Assembly (NCBI GenBank): GCA_964432595.1
Contig: CAYSOF010000021.1
Span: 60,435 to 124,434, forward strand
Length of the DNA stretch: 64,000 nucleotides
Reading direction: 5' to 3'
Source: DASYLJ01 sp964432595
GTDB taxonomy: Bacteria; Desulfobacterota; Binatia; DP-6
Under the pieces are notes generated by a model, which saw nothing but the letters and a program-made list of their open reading frames with translations, was not told the DNA's origin and did no database searches. The translations under genes were made by a program, and so were the position numbers. The number at the start of each line of letters is the position of its first letter. The stretch's first letter is position 1. Positions 63,767 to 64,000 of the stretch are shown in pieces.

Positions 63767-64000
63767 GCGGACTCGTCGGAGCAACGCTCATGCCATCTGG
63801 GCGCGTGATTTGGTGCGGGGTTCTGCATCGGGCGGCGTCATCCGCGCGTCGGTGCTGTGTGCGCGGCGTGCGGGCGCGGCGGCCGGGGGGTCGTCCGGCT
63901 GCGCGCGGACCTCGCACGGCACCCCGCCGCCCCATTTCCCCTCCACGCGTGCTACCAAGTAGCTGCGGTTAACTCACCTCCTGCAATTGGACCTGATAGC
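63767..64000. other. Terminal gap without a confident gene
   Basis: The last 234 bases hold no frame I can support. On the minus strand AGGAGGTGA (63974-63982) looks like a strong ribosome site, but the nearest in-frame starts lead only to a short, low-complexity frame ending at 63788. A gene continuing past the window edge cannot be judged. Confidence 0.4.

Noticed and set aside
63788..63957. Minus-strand short frame behind AGGAGGTGA at the window end
   Set aside because: The nearest start (TTG) is about 15 bases from the ribosome site, and the product is low-complexity Arg/Pro/Ala without support.
63964..63982. TGCGGTT...TCACCTCCT resembling the 3' end of 16S rRNA
   Set aside because: Only about 16 bases match and the conserved stem before it (helix 45 region) is missing. 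The same bases on the minus strand simply look like a ribosome binding site.

Overview
The window is about 70% GC, densely coded on both strands, and free of insertion sequences, prophage genes, CRISPR arrays, tRNAs or rRNAs that I could find. It looks like a chromosomal segment of a free-living, aerobic or facultative Gram-negative bacterium. Exported lipoproteins, periplasmic DegP and BON proteins, sigma-54 promoter-like elements with an NtrC-family regulator, electron-transfer flavoprotein with its membrane Fe-S oxidoreductase, and very large secreted proteins with threonine-rich linkers and CSLREA/beta-helix domains together suggest a deltaproteobacterial-grade lineage (Desulfobacterota/Myxococcota/Binatota-like). 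That placement is inference; no phylogenetic marker was scored.

Layout. 1-7.1 kb (minus strand): partial lipoprotein, PAS/GAF histidine kinase, NCS2-type permease, DegP protease, RNase R. 7.1-11.9 kb: DUF192 lipoprotein divergent from an EtfD-like membrane Fe-S oxidoreductase, then a small envelope-stress-like cluster (amphipathic lipoprotein, BON protein, YflT-like protein, 52-residue basic protein) behind a sigma-54-like element, then a 3-methyladenine glycosylase. 11.9-13.7 kb: etfBA with a clear terminator. 13.8-22 kb: lipoprotein; IclR regulator divergent from a dienelactone hydrolase plus a protein resembling the hydrolase half of 10-formyl-THF dehydrogenase; secreted protein; NtrC-type activator with a degenerate receiver; biotin carboxylase plus separate biotin carrier protein. 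22-24 kb: small exported protein and a MocR regulator.

24.1-39.2 kb is the most unusual region: six plus-strand genes, all apparently exported, joined by five consecutive 4-base ATGA/GTGA overlaps. They encode an unknown periplasmic protein, an M23-type metallopeptidase with an Fn3-like region, two small exported proteins, a 1361-residue matrixin-type metalloprotease with Ig-like modules, and a 2280-residue protein with calcium-binding repeats, a propeller, two CSLREA/beta-helix blocks, three Thr/Ser linkers and a helical C-terminal domain.

39.2-48 kb (minus strand): carboxyltransferase of the methylcrotonyl/geranyl-CoA type, acyltransferase and SDR in one operon; an exported PHM-like copper monooxygenase joined to a CX4CH cytochrome-like segment; and the ATP-grasp / alpha-E / transglutaminase operon, whose transglutaminase ends in eleven glutamines. 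48-55 kb: cyclase-family hydrolase, HDOD protein with histidine kinase, PII (glnB)-ammonium channel operon, two small genes, an unexplained structured intergenic stretch, and an FAD monooxygenase.

55.4-63.3 kb: methylmalonyl-CoA mutase with its MeaB G-protein and an ethylmalonyl-CoA mutase/MeaA-type enzyme with its own MeaB-like G-protein, arranged around a second ammonium channel that has a good sigma-54 promoter. With the biotin-dependent carboxylase parts and EtfAB/EtfD, the window outlines a branched-chain or short-chain acyl-CoA metabolism: carboxylation, B12-dependent carbon-skeleton rearrangement, and delivery of acyl-CoA dehydrogenase electrons to quinone. The window ends with a GIY-YIG domain protein.
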